NCBI GenBank assembly: GCA_028532985.1
Contig: JANCIK010000001.1
Span: 1,054,001 to 1,118,000, forward strand
Reading direction: 5' to 3'
From: Stropharia rugosoannulata
Taxonomy: Eukaryota; Basidiomycota; Agaricomycetes; Agaricales; Strophariaceae
Length of the DNA stretch: 64,000 bases
The position numbers and the translations under genes are program-made. Positions 35,195-47,665 of this stretch are shown here, in pieces (position 1 is the stretch's first letter; the number at the start of each line of letters is the position of its first letter). The notes under the pieces were generated by a model, which was given only the letters and a program-made list of their open reading frames with translations, made no database searches and was not told the origin of the DNA.

Positions 35195-37710
35195 ATGTCT
35201 GATACCGACAAGCACTCCACTGATTATGTCGAGGATATAGCTTCCCCCACTTCTCAGCATGACCCATTTAAATTACCGGAACCAGGATCCCCTGAACGCA
35301 TTCTGGCCGAACGACAATTAGTCAGAAAATTGGATTTCCGACTTTTACCCACCATTTTTCTCATTTTCATTATGAATTACATTGATGTACGTGCGGTGAT
35401 TACATATGCCAACATCCTTGCACTCACTCTCCTTATCCTAAGCGTAATGGAGTCACTACCGCGCGATTGAAGGGGATGCAGCAAGACCTGCATATTAATG
35501 GTTGGTGTTTGGGCTTTGGTTCACCGTAATGCAGGGGTTCAATATACCATTAGACGTGCAGTATGCAACTGTCATTGCGATCTTATTCGCATCATACTGC
35601 CCTGCACAAGTGCCGTCGAACATGGTAACTCTCATCATAAATTACATCGTTAATCAGACTATTTACTTGTGCTAATTAGATTCTCAACAAAGTTAGCAGG
35701 TGAGTTCTAAGCACTCATCTTCGACTGAATAGCTGTGATTTATTTATGTTTTACAGACCTTCGCTTTACATAGGAGCTTGCACAGTGCTATGGGGTTTAA
35801 CGAGTGCACTTACGGGTGTAAGTAATATACAGAGCGTAGACATTAAAACGCTTGACCGGATCCTGCAGGTAACGAAAAACTTCACCGGGATTCTTCTGTG
35901 CAGGGTTTTTATCGGACTACCTGAAGCCGCCTTTTATCCTGGAGCTATATACCTTCTATCTAGGTGGTATACAAAGAAGGTACTTTTAAAAGCAGCTTCT
36001 CATAGCCTCAAGCTCATAACGTTTACACAGGAACTTGCTTTCCGCTCAGCCTTCTTGTACGCGGGTCTTCTGATTTCGAATGCCTTCGGGAGCGTAAGAC
36101 AGTTATTTTGGATCCTGACATCAGTCACTAATGCATCAGTCTAGTTGATAGCTGCTGGTATTCTCGCAAATATGGAAGGAAAACGCGGAATTCGTGCTTG
36201 GAGATGGTGGGTATATTTATATTCGATCATAACAACTGACCTCACATATGAGCCAGGCTCTTCTTCATCGAGGTGGGTAGTTGCCAACGACCATTCTTTC
36301 CGGTCATTAGTAACAATTCTTAAGGGCGCCATCACAATATTTGTTGGATTAAACAGCATGTAAGCGTGTAATCTAATTATCCGCTTTCAGAGTCAAACTC
36401 ATCTCTCCTGTGATGTTCTATAATAGATGGCTATTACCTGACTATGTATGTATTTTTCCCCCTCGGACGGCTATTGTGCACCATCGATGTTGCTTTGTAG
36501 CCTCACAACACAAGGTGGCTTTCGTCCCGGGACCTGCGGCTTGCTCAAATCCGTCTGTCGGAGGACGCAGGCGAGGCCGATAAAGATAACGCTGAAGACT
36601 CGTAAGTTTAAGCACATCGGGATTGTATTATCAAAGTCGACTTACAAAAACTCTAGCCCAATGCAAGGTCTTATAATGGCCATTAAAGATCCTAAAGTGA
36701 CAATATTTGCCATTATGACTACAGCCCAATTGTTGGGCCTGAGCTTCGTTCAATTCTTCCCCACGTCAGTTCTGATGCTTTAATTTCATTTCACATTTAT
36801 TAATCATCTTGGTATATCATCAACAGACTCACTCAGACGTTGGGCTTCAGTACAACCGTCACTCTTCTTTTAGCCGCGTGAGTTGCTCCGTATGTTGCCC
36901 AAGGTCTTGTGTAAAATTAAACGTTGCTTTAGCCCACCTTGGATTGTCGCATCGGTTATTTGCTGCCTTAATGCCTGGCATGCTGGTCCGTTGGCACTTT
37001 CTTTATGTGGCCATTCAGCTGACGAAATACATAGACAAAACGGGAGAACGGTTCTTCCACATAGCGGGGTGGTGGTGGGGCGTCATTATAGGTTTCATCA
37101 TTGCCTTGTCTACGATGTCACTTGCGGGCCGATATATATCACTATTCTTCATGGCGTGCGGTTATGTTGGCTTTGCTATGACGCTTGTATGGGTGTCTAA
37201 TTCCATCCCACGACCTCCAGCGTACGTCATCTCATGGTCGGAAATGATTATTAAACTTATCTTCCTTTTCCAGTAAAAGAGCTGCTGCTATCGGGATCGT
37301 TAACGGTGTTGGAAATCTTGGAAATCTGTCAGTAAACATACGCACTTTATCACCGTTTTTAGACTCATTGCATTACGATAGCATGGGCTCATACACATGG
37401 AAGGCAGATTGGGGCCCTAAATACCATCAATCTATGGCCATATCCCTCGGAGCGCTTGTCATCAGTTCATTGTTATCTTTGCGTGCGTATTTGCAACTCT
37501 TCTAACGCTGATAAACTAATGACCCGCGTCTTCTTGAACTCTGCAGTCATTCGGCAAATGCTCGTCCGCGAAAACCGCAAACTGGATGCCGATGAAAGGG
37601 CTGCAATGGAAGGTGCTAATCGCACTCGTGTAGAAGAAGCAGCCAGACTAGAGGGCATTACATTTGAGCAGGCTATGGAAAGAAGGAAAGGCTATCGCTT
37701 CCTGTATTGA
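35195..37710 (+). CDS. MFS transporter, anion:cation symporter (Dal5/Tna1) type
   Basis: Twelve-helix permease of the family that imports allantoate, nicotinate, pantothenate and related organic anions. About 550 residues with around a dozen introns. The N-terminus is acidic (LPEPGSPERI), then RKLDFRLLPTIFLIFIMNYID, an intron, and TTARLKGMQQDL. Later landmarks are ATVIAILFASYCPAQVPSNM, LCRVFIGLPEAAFYPGAIYLLSRWY, ELAFRSAFLYAGLLISNAFG, KRGIRAWRW, the loop PHNTRWLSSRDLRLAQIRL, IKDPKVTIFAIMTTAQLLGLS, WWWGVIIGFIIAL, and IGIVNGVGNLGN. The C-terminal tail (RENRKLDADERAAMEG and FEQAMERRKGYRFLY) is typical of this subfamily. The first introns join in frame, so it appears functional. The substrate cannot be read from sequence. 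Confidence 0.88.
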
Positions 37711-38889
37711 ATTCCTTTGAAACCAGCTGAACTGATTCATCATGTACTAAGTATTGAATGAGTATCTACTCAAGTACATTCAATCAAAGTGATTATCGAT
37801 TATCGCTGCTATGCGGCTTCTCGATGTTTCCGGACAGTCCGACAAGTTCTGAAGAAGTGAGTTTATTTACACATTGTGCATGTGTATAAACAAATTTGGA
37901 GAACTTATAAGAGGTTCGGTGATTTATCGGGTAAATACATATGACATACTTTCTTTGTGACAACGCAAATCTTCACTAGTGTCGTCCATAGAGTCCTATA
38001 ATTAACCTTGTACAACTCAAGTTTTCCGGAACTATACTAGTTTACAAATTCGAATATAAAGTTTGTCTCTCTGAGCTTACACAAGTCATTCTGGTGGGGA
38101 CAAATATATAAGGTCCCAATCTGGGCATTCCCTATGCCTAATGCATAATGTCGTGTCATCGGTATCATTGACAGTGATAATAGCTCTACCCCTTGAATGG
38201 GAGCGCTCAAAGATGTGATAAAATCAGTGTAACTTGATACAGGGTGACTTCCAACCACAGAAGTTTTGCCGACATGGAGTTCGATGTGCTCGACAAGTGC
38301 TTAACGACATTTCGGAAACGTGCCGCCTTCTGCAACTTATTCAAACGCAAGCCATCGTGAATAAGCCATTAAGATTAATCATCAGTTAGAGCCAGGCGGT
38401 AGCAGCTGTCTCAAAGTTGTCGAAAGCCGGTGCGATTTTTATTTTTTAACTTATGGGCTCGTTTTGTCGTCGAGAGTCGCTATCTGCGAAGTTTCCCAAG
38501 TCCAATTCCAACGTCTTACACCCTTTTTAATCGGGTCAGTTGACCACATTCGCCGTAAAGGCATTATATGTGTTTACTTGTTAGACCACACGGTAAGCAT
38601 CATCATATAAATATTATTTCTTGCCGAGGCCAACTCTTGCTTAAACCGGGCCTTGACACATTTAGACTGTCTTTCCAAGTAAGAGAAAGTTGATCAATGA
38701 CCTAGTAGCATATTTGTTTATTGTTAGTTTATACAGAATTGCGTGTCAGTAGCCACCACTTCAGCAGAGTAACAAGCCTACTTCGGGTGTACTACTAGTT
38801 AGAATATGTATCACGGAACCTATAGTACATTTGTGCACGCTTAGGGATGACTTCAAACTAATTCAACTAATTCCAATGCAGCAGTCCAA
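37711..38889. other. AT-rich intergenic region
   Basis: 1.18 kb downstream of the transporter and of the small minus-strand gene (convergent). No credible gene; a short imperfect hairpin CGGAC-A-GTCCG lies near 37830. Confidence 0.35.
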
Positions 38890-39120
38890 CTATCCGGTGA
38901 AGTTGATGGTCTGATCTGGGACACCAAGACGAACTTCTAGAGCCGTCCCTCCCTCCTGGCGAGTGGCAATGAAGACCACCTGCCAGTTGTGTCTGCCCCA
39001 GGAGGATTCGCCGCCGTTGGCAGTAACCGTGGAGAAGAAATCTTCGCCGTCTTCATTATTCTTGGTAACCCGGACATTGATATCAGAGCTGGTGCTGTTT
39101 CGAACGCGGATATATCCCAT
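38890..39120 (-). CDS. small predicted beta-protein, 76 residues
   Basis: A single-exon frame of 76 residues starting MGYIRVRNSTSSDINVRV. It alternates polar and hydrophobic residues in strand-like blocks, with a Trp-rich middle (SSWGRHNWQVVFIAT) and an acidic-polar insert (NNEDGEDFF). There is no signal peptide, so it is probably cytosolic or leaderless. Upstream on the same strand a TATA-like TATAAAG (about 39341-39350) and a likely 5' UTR intron (GTGAGTACC to CGTCAG, about 39130-39180) support a transcribed gene. The pattern looks like a small beta-sandwich of a kind found in several Agaricomycete proteins, but I cannot name the family and claim no function. Confidence 0.6.
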   Translation of the reverse strand: MGYIRVRNSTSSDINVRVTKNNEDGEDFFSTVTANGGESSWGRHNWQVVFIATRQEGGTALEVRLGVPDQTINFTG

Positions 39121-40217
39121 AATGAATCTGGTGCCTGACGTGTGAGGATATGAATTGTTGACCAGCGACGGTACTCACTGGTAGACTTGTAATGATAAAA
39201 ATCGATTTATTAGGATTTGAGATTAAAAGTGCACTGTGCTTATGTTTGAGCTGTGATGCTTAGCAGAGCAGAAAAGAACTGAAGCTCACAAGTGGTGGTG
39301 TTTGCGATTGCTGGATGAGGTTTTCGCTTTCTCTGAGGACTCTTTATACGGTCCAGTCGAGCTGAAGTTTATTTTTATCTTTGCTGTATCCAATGTTGTA
39401 CCGAATAACACTTACTACACGTTCGCCTATCATGACAGGATGATCGCAATCACTTAGTATATGCTCTGCCTCATGTTTGAAACTCCACGGGATACGAGTT
39501 CACTAACTATGTGTGCGGTCATAAAACGAGAAGAATTGGAGCATTTTCTCCAAAGCTTGAAATACAGGTAATCGATAATTACAGCCGTTGTGGAGTCTCC
39601 ATAAACAATTCACAGAGCTGTCATATGTAAAATTAAATCAATAGTACAAATTAAATTGAAGAACGAGGACGACAGCATGAATCTTAGACACACCAAGTTC
39701 TGTGGACTCAAAGTGGAGTAAATCTTCAAGCTTCAAGGGCAGCTTTCAGGTGACAAATCCAGAAGTCTCGCTGCCTCTGAATTTGAACCAGGAAGTCATC
39801 TACATGTTTTGTTTTATTTTTGATGATATTCAAACCGTATTATTATGTTTTGTTCAGCAAATTTTTTGGGAAACTGTTCTTTCAAGCCGAAGTTTCATTC
39901 CTTCTTGTGATTTGTGATTGTAGTAAGCTTAGAAGATGCTCTGATTACCGAGATTTAATGACAATTAAAGGCTCCATTACCTGCTGAATTACTTATTTGA
40001 TAAACGGCTCCCCTATGTGTTGAAGTGGTCAGCTCCACTGCTTGTGTTGCGCTTACTTATTCAAACCATTGTTGGCTGGCGGCAGATGCCTGACGGCGGA
40101 AACTAGTGCAGAATACGTGGCGTAATATTATATCACCCCATGTCATTATGACGTCCCTCGGAGGGAAAGGCTGGACCAGATGGACGCTCTCAGAAGCTAA
40201 TAGAGTGTCTGATCAAC

Positions 40218-40246
40218 AACCAACTTCGGTGCCACCGAAGTTGGTT
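40218..40246. repeat. perfect 29-nt palindrome
   Basis: Two 14-nt arms (AACCAACTTCGGTG and its exact complement) around one base. It lies in a gene-poor stretch 130 bp from the reductase relic. It could be the fused ends of a small inverted-repeat element or a hairpin-forming site; I cannot tell which. Confidence 0.75.
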
Positions 40247-40378
40247 ATATGTACAAGCTAGTTTCTCGGTGTACTTGAGTACCGTGTACACCAACCGGCG
40301 TGAAATGCAAATGATAAGTGAGAAGGTGCTTGAGACTCTCCCAGCATTGAATACGGAGGAGGACTGAATTTTATCAAT

Positions 40379-40445
40379 CGTTCCTCCTTACCTCTACGAT
40401 CCCTTCAAGTTTGTACCCGTTACCCAGCCCATTATTTGAGATCTC
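40379..40445 (+). pseudogene. relic exon of NAD(P)-dependent reductase
   Basis: Reads PPYLYDPF and resembles the segment LPYLYGPFAPLSQSIAP of the intact reductase about 2 kb downstream (near 42365). The matching stretch is about 60 bp and ends in a stop. Neighbouring exons were not found, so this is a decayed duplicate fragment. Confidence 0.5.
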
Positions 40446-41535
40446 AGGCCTTGGAGCTTTATAGGTTGCATACTAGTCACTGGACTGTACTGTCACCTTG
40501 TTAGATTCAATAAATACGCACTTTGGCAAATTCTCAATCTCGAACTTGTCAAGTATTTGAAGTTATCCACAATTTCTTAACTGTGCGGCTCAGGAATTTC
40601 AGTCTGTTGTTGCTTCAGAAATTATTCGTGCATGGCCGAAACCGGTGAATAAGTGTGGTCCTTGAAGACACGTAGGAATAATTTTCTGTCGAAGGCCAAG
40701 CTACATGTAAGGAAATTGAATCAAGATTGCATGATTGAGAGCGCAGTACAGCGCAGGACGAGTCAGGCCGACATGGGAGCATGGAGGCATATGTCTGATG
40801 GATTCTCACGCTTGTTTGTCACCCCCACAGGTTCGACTCAGAAATGATCAATGATTGATATTACATGTTCGTGAAGTACGTAATTGTTATGACAGAATAA
40901 CTCATGTACTTATGGGGCTACATAATGCGGCCAAAAACCCGGTCAAATCTTTCATGTCTTACTTATCGTGGCGTACCTCTTTTTCTTTACCAATCGGAAG
41001 GGTTCTTCCGTGCCAGTACTCAAATTATCAGGGGCATGGTGTGTATTAAACTTTTGTGAAATGCGTTCAAGTTTGTTACCAAGAACCAGGACACATATGA
41101 CGTCGGAGGGTTGCAAGTCTGGCATACAATGGGGCTGCAAATCTTGAAATTTCGCTCCTTAGGTAAATATTCCATGACGTAGCTTATCTCTAAGCTTGAA
41201 TATTTCATGGATACACATCTTCATTCGCATGTTATTTAAAACTATGTTGAAGAAGTGAAAGCTGATTTATCAGCAAATGGAGTCAACCGTGCCGAACCGT
41301 TACGCAAAGGGACTGCCGTCAAGGAGCCGAAGCAACACGGCATTGAGATAAGATTGATTATTGATAAGTATACGTTGAAGAGAATACGGTAGAAGAAGAT
41401 AGAATTCACGAAGGCACAACTGAGACCGAGCACTGGGAGTACTTATACTCTGTGTGTGCAGGTGCTAACTTTAACAGACTCTCAAGGTCGATCTCTATAT
41501 TAAGTTCCAGCATCTACGAGCTGCTTATCGTCCCA

Positions 41536-42922
41536 ATGTCATCAGACAAGATTGTTTTTGTGAGTGACTTCCGCATAGGCGTGTAAGGATTGCCGCTAAA
41601 TATAACTTGTGTATGATGCATTATACCAGGTCACCGGAGCCTCTGGATTTTTGGCATCGCATATTGTCCACCAGCTTATTCAGAGAGGATATCGCGTTCG
41701 GGCGTGCGTTTACAGATCCGATTCACGTGTTTCCTTTGACCGACTGATGATAATATCAGAACTGCTCGAGGAAAGAAGGTCCCAGTCCTCCAAACTGTGT
41801 ATAAAGACCATCCTTCCGTTGAGATAATTGAAGTTGCCGATGTTGCCACAAGCAATTTCGAGAATGCACTCGTAGGTGTATATGCTGTCATCCACAGCGC
41901 GACTGTGTTACCAAATCGGGCAGACAACGATACGATTGTGAAAGTACGGCGCTTCCATCTTTCCTGCAACGACTATGCCTCTGATTGGTATAAATAGACT
42001 GCTATTGAAGGCACTCTAAACGTCGCTCGCCAGGCTGAAAAAGCGGGCGTCAAGAAGATAGTCGTCACTAGTTCGTTTGCAGCCATTGCTGGATCCCCGG
42101 ACATCAAGGGAAATGTCTGGAGAGCCGAACGTGAGTGGAAATTCTGGCTTGCGGAGAAATGGACTAACCAGTGAAAACAGACTGGTCACCTGTCACTAAG
42201 GACATGGCGTCTGTTAGCTCTCAAATGGCTTACAGCGTAGCAAAGAAATACTCTGAACTAGAATTATGGGAGTGGGCCGAAGCGCACCCAGATGTGGATG
42301 TCACGACATGTATGTCCGATATTTATCCCTTTCGGAACATAACATCAGTTGACGTCTATTAGTTGTTCTCCCTTACCTCTACGGTCCATTTGCACCCCTC
42401 AGCCAATCCATTGCTCCAGGGGATTGGTTAACATTCTCGTCAAACATATACATCAGCTATTTAATTTCGCCCAGTAGCAAATGGCCGCTAATGCCAGTGT
42501 ATGCAGATGTGCGGGATACAGCTCGTGCTCACATTGATGCACTCGATGCTCCGGCAGGAGTCCAGGGCAGGAAGAGAATCCTTTTTTCTTCCCCTAACAC
42601 CCCTGATTATAATGACTTGCTCGAGCTGATTGGCAAGGCAAGGCCTGAGCTTAAGGATAGGCTTATACAGACCCCTGGTCCCGAGTTCGTTGTTAGCGCA
42701 ATCGACCTCGACTTCGGACGGATAGAAGAGGCACTTGGTATGAAGAAGGATGACTTTTACACTGTCGAGCAGGTATGTCAATGGCATTTGTACTACCATG
42801 GATGGCACGTACTGATTTGGTAATAGACATTCCTCGAAACGATCGATTCTATCTTGAAGGTTGAGGAGGAATGGAAGAAGCAGGGTTATACCAACATTGA
42901 AATACCTTCAAGCACCACCTAA
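41536..42922 (+). CDS. NAD(P)-dependent dihydroflavonol/methylglyoxal-reductase-like protein (extended SDR)
   Basis: About 345 residues of the extended short-chain dehydrogenase family (Gre2/DFR-like), reducing aldehydes or ketones with NADPH; the substrate is unknown. Exon 1 (41536-41559) ends IVF and splices to the Rossmann motif VTGASGFLASHIVHQLIQRGYRVRA (TGxxGFLA form). Then follow DHPSVEIIEVADV, GVYAVIHSA, GTLNVARQA, KIVVTSSFAAI and the catalytic YSVAKKYSE, which carries the YxxxK Tyr and Lys. The C-terminal substrate domain has VLPYLYGPF, YADVRDTARAHIDAL and LIQTPGPEF. Stop at 42922. The catalytic Ser (TSS), Tyr and Lys are all present, so it should be active. A decayed partial copy lies upstream. 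Confidence 0.87.
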
Positions 42923-43453
42923 GAAATGTCTGGGTCTGAGTGTAAAGTCTTACTCCGAATATACACGGCATGATGTATATTCAATGTTTTTATTATAAAA
43001 ACGACAATTATATGCGTGATTTGGTGAGGGGGCCTTAAGCAGATTGAATTTACAGACGTACAAACGTCCGACCTTTGAAATGTTTTCAAATTTCATAAAT
43101 TTCATACACTGACCCTACTGCTGAGAAGGGAAGGGAAGTTATAACATGTGTGCCGATAGCCCGAACCCAACCCGAACCTCAAGGCCTCAACTTAGGAAAT
43201 TGGTTTGAATTGATTATTCGGTGGTTATTATATCATTGTATAGCCACGTTCGGCGGGCAATCAGGAGTAGCGAAGAGTCAAGACGAACAAAATCTCTGAA
43301 TTAAACAGGATGCACTATCTGTGGACCGCGGGAGTAGGAGCAGCGCACAGACCATGCAAGGCCGAGGTGTGCGAAAAAGTGCAGGAACGTGCCAGGGCAG
43401 GGGGCACATGCACTCTCCCTTTTCGTCAGACACCGTGACCAAGAAGCTCAGCG
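42923..43453. other. intergenic region
   Basis: 531 bp between two plus-strand genes. AT-rich start then a GC-rich approach to the coiled-coil gene. No gene seen. Confidence 0.35.
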
Positions 43454-46400
43454 ATGAGCGCCTCTTCCATCGTTTCTTCCCGCTCCTCCGCCTGGCGCCT
43501 TAAACTCAACCCACCACCTCGCATCCAGTCCATCATGGACTCGATATTTGCGATCGCATTTGGCCTGGGGCTGAGATTTGTTGTTGACATTGTCAGTAGG
43601 CACGATGCAAAAGTTACCGGCACCCTCGTTGGGCTTTGGGAAGGCATCATACTTTTACATTTCCTCAAGAAGATGCCAAAGTCGACCGACCCCTACATAG
43701 CGTATGCCGTGCGCCTCGTCATCGACCTGGTTTGGACCGCGGAGGGCGACGATGCCCTTGCCAGACTCGTCCTGGTTCTCATTTGGACTGCGCTCGGGAT
43801 GGTGCTAGCCGATATTGCTCCTCCTCTCTGGGTAGATACTGGGCTTGCGCGCGTGTGGAGGCGCCTCAGGCGCGACTTGTATACCCTCTCCCGGATGGTA
43901 CCTGCTGTGGCTTTCTTCCCGCCTGCGCGCACCGTGCGCTTCTCTCCCCCCCGTCCGCTCTCGGACGTCCTGGAGGAACCCTCCGTTCTGGGCGAGGACG
44001 TGTCTTCCCCTCCGCCATCGGATGTGACGCCGCTCACCACCACCGACGCTTTCCCACTATCAACCGCCACTCCGTCGCAACCTACAGCGGTGGCTCGCCG
44101 CCGCCTGCCGGGCCACTTCCCCAGCGATACCTCAGAAGCGGATAGCGATATCAGCTCAGTGCGTGCTGGGCGGCACGAACGTCCCTCTACTACTGCAGGC
44201 CGCACCTCTCGCCGTCTCTCGGTCTACCCGCAGTACGCCGACTCGGTCAGCGATGACCTCGATCTGGACGACGCGAACCTCTCTTCCCGAACCTCTGACT
44301 CCCAGTCTGACGCGTCCACCGAGCGCGGGGATGAGGTGCCCCAGGGCATCGACCCGCGAAGCATACCGGATATGTTAGCGGATGAGGAACCCGCGCTCCC
44401 CCTTACTCTCGACACGACTACAATTACCACCACTGTCACGACTTCCACCACTGCAATTGCCGAGGCAGCTGCATCGAAACCCGAAGACCCCACAACCCCG
44501 CGCGCGGGCCCCACGTACCTCCCGCCCACCCCGTCCGACTCGGCATGGCGCCAGCCCCACCTGCGCGGCGAGCCGAGCAGCGCCATCGACCCGCTCCCCG
44601 TGCGCCCCAACCTTGGCATGAACGTCTCGGATCCCTCCTTGCGCCCGCAGTCCGCCTTCCTGCCACAGATCCCCGACTTCCTCGAGGAGGCCGCCACCGA
44701 GGACTGGGAAGCAATCCAGCCGGCCGAGTACGCCTCTAAGCCGCCCACCCCGCCAGCCAAGGACGGTGTGGGCGCAGTGCCGGCGCGGTATTCACTTCCT
44801 CGTCTGTCTTCTGGTACTGTACCTCCAGTGACAGCTATCCCCCTCGTTGTGCCTCCCCTGCCAAGCATGCCCCCTCCCGTCCCCGTCCCCGACTCCATGC
44901 ACACCCGAGCCTTATCGAAGCAAGACGAAGAATGGGAGGGTCTGAAATCGCAATTCGTCGCCCCCGCCGCCACCTCCGACCAGCCACCTCCGGAGGCACC
45001 AAGGGCATACAAGGATAGCTCGGAGTTCGACGACATATACGGGGACGAGTACGTCTCCGTCCCCTCCGCCGTCCCCGCGCCAGCCCCCGCAGACGACTCT
45101 GTTCCAGTGGGTGATCTGCTTATGAGCGACTCGCCACCCCCGCGCGGCGATGAGAATGAGGACGCAACTGCGGCTGCAGATAAGGGACAGCACGGTGCAG
45201 ATGGGGGGTCGACGCTCCCCCCGCTCGGTGCGCCGTTCAGCTTTAACTTTGGGCAACAAGGGAGCAGCTTTGGTGGCTTTGGGGATACTACTGCCGCCAC
45301 GGGTGCAAACCCGTGGGGTAAAAGCACTGGAACAGACGATGCGTTTGAGGCGTTCCAGAAGCAACAACGGGAGGACGAGCAGCGGATGAAGGATGCATGG
45401 CTTCGTGCTCAAGAGGAGGAGCGACGTCGGCTTGCAGAGGAGGAAGCAGCGCGGTTGGCGGCGGAGAAGTTATTTGAAGAGGAGAGGAAGCGTGAAGAAG
45501 AGGAAGCGGAAGCGGCGAGGTTGGCCGAGGAGAAAAAGCGTAAGGAGGAAGAAAAGGCGGAGAGGAAGAGGAAGGAGGAGGAGGACGAACTGGCACGGAG
45601 GAAGAAGTTCGAGGAGGAGGAGGCGCGTCGCATAGAGGAAGAAGAGGCACAAAGAAAGAAGGAACAAGAAGAGGCCGCGGCCCAGGTTAAGCGCGAAAAA
45701 GAAGAAAAGAAAGCAAGGAAAGAGGAGGCGAAACGGCTGAAGGAGGAGGAGGCGCGGCGGGTGCTAGAGGAGGCAGAAGAGCGCGAGCGGGAGGAGAAAA
45801 GACTAAAACAGGAGGCGAAGGAGAAGAAGAGGAAAGAGGCAGAAGAGGCGGCGGAGAGGAGAGCGAAGGCGCAGGAAGAGAAGGAGCGAGCTGAGAAGGA
45901 AAAGGCCGAGAAGGAAGCTGAGGAGGCAGCAGCGGTGGCAGCAGCGGTGGCAGCAGCGGAGGAGGCAGCAGCTAAGGCTGAAGCGCAGAGGCAGGCCGAG
46001 GCCGCTGCCGCTGCGCAAACTGCCAAGGAGCAAGAAGAACGAGAACGCGAAGAAGCGACGCGCCTCGCTCAGGATGCGGTGGCCGCTCCCCTCGCACTCG
46101 AATCCGACTCTCCTAGTGCAGCAGGCCAAGAAAACACAGAGGCAGAGGCACAAGCCGGTACCCCAGTAGACGGACACGTCGACGCTTCTGCAAATGCCGC
46201 TGCAGATGCAAACGCCAATCCAGAGGAGGAACAGCTCGGCACGGGCCAGGCCACGCCGAAAGACAATTTGCGTGAGCTGGACGATCTTTTGCGCACCCCC
46301 GTCATCGGCGAAGGCGCTCAGGCACTCGACGCCGACCCGCTGCGTACACCAGCAGGCGGGGCTGATGTCCCCCTTTCCGGTGCCCTTGCCGACACGGGGG

Positions 46401-47205
46401 ATAACGCAGATGACGCCGCTGGCGAAGCACACGACGACAACGCGCAAGACGCGCCTGGCTCCCCTGCGCTCACGGAGTCAGTCATGTCCGAAGCAAGTGT
46501 TATGCCCGACAAGACGGCCGACAGGCTCGACCGCCTGCTCCTGGGCAAGGCGCAGATGGTCGACACCCAAGAGATTATCGACCGGGTGAGGAAAGACCTC
46601 TTAGCTGGCACCGGCGACGAGGCCGCGTTGAAGGACGAGTTAAAACGGACGGAGAAAATTCTACGGAAGATGCAGAGGAAGGAACAAAGGCGGTATGAGG
46701 AGGGTGAGTGATACGTTCCTGTTTATGCTTGCTTTTTATGTTATGTGAGACCCTCATGTGTCTGACTTTTATATTGTGTTTGCAGGTGTTGCCATGCATT
46801 CGACATACGACGCCTCTGAGTCCACCGACCTGCTTGACTATGGCAACTGTGCACCCGGGACCGCGGGGTCCATGACGCAGGAGAAGCTCGAGCTGCTTCT
46901 TGGGCCTGGCGTGAAGTCGCTCACACTCGACCTCAAGATGGCTGTGGGCAAAAAGTCGAACGGGACTAAGCAAAAGCCAAAGGTGTCCCAGATTCTGGAT
47001 GAGTGAGTTCTACTTGCGTTTGCATCAGGTTGTTGTCTCTTACAAATTGTGTGTTAGCTTTGGTCTGCTTGATTACTCGAGAGATGCGCCTGAGCTCGGA
47101 CGCGGGTTGCACATCCATATCCCCGAGGAGCGGTTCGATAAGTGGCTCCAGGACTACAGGGCTGCTGCGACGCGCAAAGATGACGAAGACGACGGATGGG
47201 ATTAA
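43454..47205 (+). CDS. large coiled-coil membrane-anchored protein, Agaricomycete-specific
   Basis: Exon 1 (43454-46707) encodes 1,084 residues, and two short exons bring the total to about 1,205. Two or three hydrophobic segments lie in the first 130 residues (FAIAFGLGLRFVVDIV; TLVGLWEGIILLHFL; LARLVLVLIWTALGMVLADI). A long Ser/Pro/Thr-rich disordered region follows, then a Glu/Lys/Arg/Ala-rich helix from about residue 630 to 875 that should form a coiled coil or single charged helix, including an Ala-rich run AAAVAAAVAAAEEAAAKAEA. The C-terminal part holds a compact conserved-looking segment (QEKLELLLGPGVKSLTLDLK; ILDEFGLLDYS) and an acidic end. I recognise no named domain. Base composition is clearly more GC-rich than its neighbours. 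A decayed copy of part of this locus lies at 54.0-54.5 kb. Confidence 0.85.
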
Positions 47206-47665
47206 CGACGATACGACGACTAAAATAACGAATGCTTCATGAATTTTTTGTCTTTTCACGATTTCTTTTTCATATTCACGACCTCTTCAACTGCTCTGCT
47301 CTGTATCCTTACCCCTGCTCTTTGTCTTGCTCGCTTTCTGTTGCCATTTTCTTCTTGGTCTTGTCTGTACTTACCCGTTACAACTGTTTACTTATCGAAA
47401 TCTTACTTTTACTCTCGCCCGGTGCGCAGACCAATCAGTAGACCCACATTCATGCCTCAAGGCCTCAAGCTTCAAGTTTCGCCCGCTCCTAGTCTCATTT
47501 GTTTTGTTTCTTTCACTGTTCATAGGTTATCAACAATCAAGGCACAATGCCCGCCACGCACAGAATCACCCGTCATGAAGTTATATATTGAACATAATAA
47601 ATAGCAACGCCGACTCCGCCCTAGCGATCATACGATACAATGTATCTACCAATATGAGTCGTTAA
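47206..47665. other. convergent intergenic region
   Basis: 460 bp, T-rich, holding the 3' UTRs of the coiled-coil gene and the multi-pass membrane protein. Part of it (about 47370-47440) is similar to DNA at 54410-54470, next to the relic copy. Confidence 0.5.

Larger units (their letters stand above)
39121..41535. other. AT-rich gene-poor region with decayed DNA
   Basis: 2.4 kb. Apart from the promoter of the 76-residue protein, a 29-nt palindrome (40218-40246) and a reductase relic (40379-40445), I see only short frames. Two related A/T-rich motifs near 41167 and 41201 (AATATTCCATG and AATATTTCATG) form a short direct repeat. Confidence 0.4.

Noticed and set aside
44224..45327. Minus-strand 367-codon frame inside the coiled-coil gene
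   Set aside because: Shadow of a GC-rich, low-complexity exon. The plus-strand frame of 1,085 codons is far longer and continues through good introns.
45409..46026. Ser/Phe/Ala-rich minus-strand frame
   Set aside because: Antisense reading of the Glu/Lys/Arg repeat region; pure composition effect.
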